A DNA stretch of 7,102 nt, taken from Paracoccaceae bacterium. GTDB taxonomy: Bacteria; Pseudomonadota; Alphaproteobacteria; Rhodobacterales; Rhodobacteraceae. A program made the position numbers and the translations under genes. Shown here piece after piece: positions 5,674 to 7,102 of this stretch. The notes below the pieces were generated by a model that saw nothing but the letters and a program-made list of their open reading frames with translations, was not told where the DNA came from and searched no databases. The DNA lies in contig SKOX01000129.1 in assembly GCA_007119835.1 (NCBI GenBank), positions 1-7,102 of the forward strand, given 5' to 3'. Every line of letters starts with the position of its first letter. Positions within the stretch are counted from its first letter, which is position 1.

Positions 5674-7050
5674 ATGCACGAGACGCTCGTACTTAACATC
5701 GTCGGCTTGACGCCGAGGATGATCGGGCCGAACACACCGAACCTCTCCAGTCTCGCGCGCCGCGGCGGCATGCAGCCGCTCGAGACGGTGACGCCCGCGG
5801 TCACCTGCACGGCGCAGACGTCGATGTTGACCGGCCTTCTGCCGCGCGACCACGGCATCGTCGCGAACGGCTGGCTTTTCCGCGACCTCTACGAGATCCT
5901 GTTCTGGCGCCAGTCGAACCGCCTGGTGGCGGGCGAGCGCGTCTGGGACGCGGGAAAGCGGCGCGACCCGTCGTTCACCTGCGCAAACCTCTTCTGGTGG
6001 TACAACATCGCGGCCTCGGCCGATATCGGCGTCACGCCGCGGCCGATGTATCCCGCCGACGGGCGCAAGATCCCCGATTGCTACGCCTCGCCCCAGTCCT
6101 TGCGCGACGAGTTGACCGAGCGCCTCGGGCGCTTTCCCCTCTTCACCTTCTGGGGCCCCGCCACCGACATCTCCTCGACGCGGTGGATCGCCGACTGCGC
6201 CCTCCACGTCCGCGCGACACGCCGGCCGACGCTGACGCTCGTCTATCTTCCGCATCTCGACTACAACCTCCAGCGCGTCGGCCCCGACCATCCCGACATC
6301 TCGGCCGACCTGCGCGAGGTTGACGCCGTCGCCGGGCGCCTGATCGAGGCGGCCGAGGCCGACGGGGCGCGCGTCGTCGTGGTCTCTGAATACGGGATCA
6401 CGCCGGTGACGACGCCCGTGCACCTCAACCGGCACCTGCGCGACGCGGGCCTTCTCGCTCTCCGCGTTGAGCTCGACCGCGAGTATCTCGACGCCCCGCA
6501 GTGCCGCGCATTCGCCGTCGCCGACCACCAGATCGCCCACGTCTATGTCGCCGACGCGGCCGACATCGGCCGCGTCAAGAGCATCCTCGAGGGGATCGAC
6601 GGGGTCGAGCAGGTCCTCGACGCGGAAGGCAAGGCGCGCTTCGGCCTCGACCACCCCCGCTCCGGCGAGCTCGTCGCGATAGCCCGGGCCGATGCGTGGT
6701 TCACATACTATTACTGGCTCGACGACGCGAAGGCGCCCGACTACGCCCGCACGGTCGACATCCACCGCAAGCCCGGCTTCGATCCGGTCGAGCTTTTCGT
6801 CGATCCCGCACTGCGCGTGCCGAAGGCCGCGATCGGATGGCGGCTCGCCAAGCGCAAGCTCGGATTCAGGAGCCTGCTCGACGTGATCCCGCTCGATGCG
6901 ACGCTCGTTAAGGGCAGCCACGGCCGGATCACGGACGATCCAAGGGATGGCCCGGTCTTCATGACCTCCGCCCCACACCTCGCACCGGAGCGGCCGGTTT
7001 CCGCGCTCTCCGTAAAGGATGCCATCCTCGAGCATGTCTTCGGCACCTGA
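5674..7050 (+). CDS. eboF: EboF, alkaline-phosphatase-superfamily protein (nucleotide pyrophosphatase-like)
   Basis: A 458-residue protein with the nucleotide pyrophosphatase/phosphodiesterase fold. Landmarks: LVLNIVGLTPRMIG (5-18) and TPNLSSLARRGG (21-32); the nucleophile loop TPAVTCTAQTSMLTGLLPRD (40-59), with T44 as the expected catalytic Thr, then HGIVANGWLFRD; YLPHLDYNLQRVGPDHP (191-207) with metal ligand D196; SEYGI (238-242) where the superfamily has S-D-H-G; and KGSHGR (413-418) with H416, matching the usual GTHG motif. Several usual metal ligands are replaced (see findings), so the ordinary phosphodiesterase reaction is doubtful. The chosen start leaves no signal peptide, suggesting a cytoplasmic protein, unlike many relatives that act outside the cytoplasm. 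It is read divergently from the other five ebo genes. The assignment is firm from motifs and context; the substrate is unknown. Confidence 0.92.
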   Translation: MHETLVLNIVGLTPRMIGPNTPNLSSLARRGGMQPLETVTPAVTCTAQTSMLTGLLPRDHGIVANGWLFRDLYEILFWRQSNRLVAGERVWDAGKRRDPSFTCANLFWWYNIAASADIGVTPRPMYPADGRKIPDCYASPQSLRDELTERLGRFPLFTFWGPATDISSTRWIADCALHVRATRRPTLTLVYLPHLDYNLQRVGPDHPDISADLREVDAVAGRLIEAAEADGARVVVVSEYGITPVTTPVHLNRHLRDAGLLALRVELDREYLDAPQCRAFAVADHQIAHVYVADAADIGRVKSILEGIDGVEQVLDAEGKARFGLDHPRSGELVAIARADAWFTYYYWLDDAKAPDYARTVDIHRKPGFDPVELFVDPALRVPKAAIGWRLAKRKLGFRSLLDVIPLDATLVKGSHGRITDDPRDGPVFMTSAPHLAPERPVSALSVKDAILEHVFGT

Positions 7051-7074
7051 GACACGGTCATCCGGTCGACCTGC

Positions 7075-7093
7075 GAACCCTGGTGGCGGGTTC
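7075..7093 (+). other. Hairpin downstream of eboF
   Basis: GAACCC (7075-7080) and GGGTTC (7088-7093) form a perfect 6-bp stem with a 7-base loop, 24 bases after the eboF stop. No T-run follows, so an intrinsic terminator is not well supported. Instead GAGGA (7094-7098) follows, which could be the ribosome binding site of a gene starting just past the window edge. Confidence 0.3.
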
Positions 7094-7102
7094 TGAGGAC
7101 GA

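Noticed and set aside
5476..7035. Open frame of 519 codons antisense to eboF
   Set aside because: It is the complement of a gene with catalytic motifs and a strong ribosome binding site. The antisense protein is charged and repetitive in composition, with no recognisable family.
7060..7102. tRNA-like hint (CCACCAGGGTTCG on the minus strand)
   Set aside because: No acceptor, D-arm and anticodon stems can be folded around it. The GGGTTC arm pairs with the nearby GAACCC as a simple hairpin.
1..7102. CRISPR array, tandem repeats, rRNA, riboswitch or phage attachment site
   Set aside because: No regularly spaced repeats or conserved RNA motifs were seen on either strand, and gene density leaves little non-coding room.

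Overview
The window comes from a high-GC bacterial chromosome, probably a proteobacterium. An alphaproteobacterium is my best guess from base composition and strong purine-rich ribosome binding sites, but nothing here fixes the taxon. Almost all of it is one gene cluster, which I recognise as a complete ebo cluster (called edb in Pseudomonas). This conserved six-gene set occurs in many bacteria and in the plastid genomes of some eustigmatophyte algae. In Nostoc it is linked to moving a scytonemin precursor to the periplasm, and in Pseudomonas to repelling nematodes. Its chemistry is not established.

Layout. Positions 2-103 (+) are the last 33 codons of a transposase that looks like the ISAs1 family. 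A likely insertion-sequence end lies at about 107-124, and a 184-base stretch without genes follows. Positions 5419 to 309 on the minus strand hold a tight five-gene operon read in the order eboD, eboE, eboC, eboA, eboB. eboD (sugar phosphate cyclase) overlaps eboE (TIM-barrel protein) by 1 nt, and eboE overlaps eboC (UbiA-like membrane protein) by 4 nt. The eboC/eboA and eboA/eboB junctions both read stop, 11 nt, ATG, with the ribosome binding site starting at or just after the stop. Positions 5674-7050 (+) hold eboF (alkaline-phosphatase-superfamily protein), transcribed divergently from eboD across a 254-base intergenic region that must hold both promoters. The last 52 bases hold a small hairpin and a purine-rich stretch, possibly the leader of the next gene.

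How the genes may work together (inference). EboD has an intact NAD/zinc cyclase site and could make a cyclitol from a sugar phosphate. EboC is the only membrane protein and keeps the first prenyltransferase Asp motif, so it may join a polyprenyl diphosphate to a small head group. EboB and EboE have metal-binding TIM-barrel residues and could modify that product. EboF has the superfamily's Thr nucleophile but an altered metal site. EboA has no known reaction. One reading is that the cluster builds a lipid-linked cyclitol or similar cofactor used in export; the sequence does not prove this. No transporter, regulator or dedicated natural-product biosynthetic gene is visible in the window.
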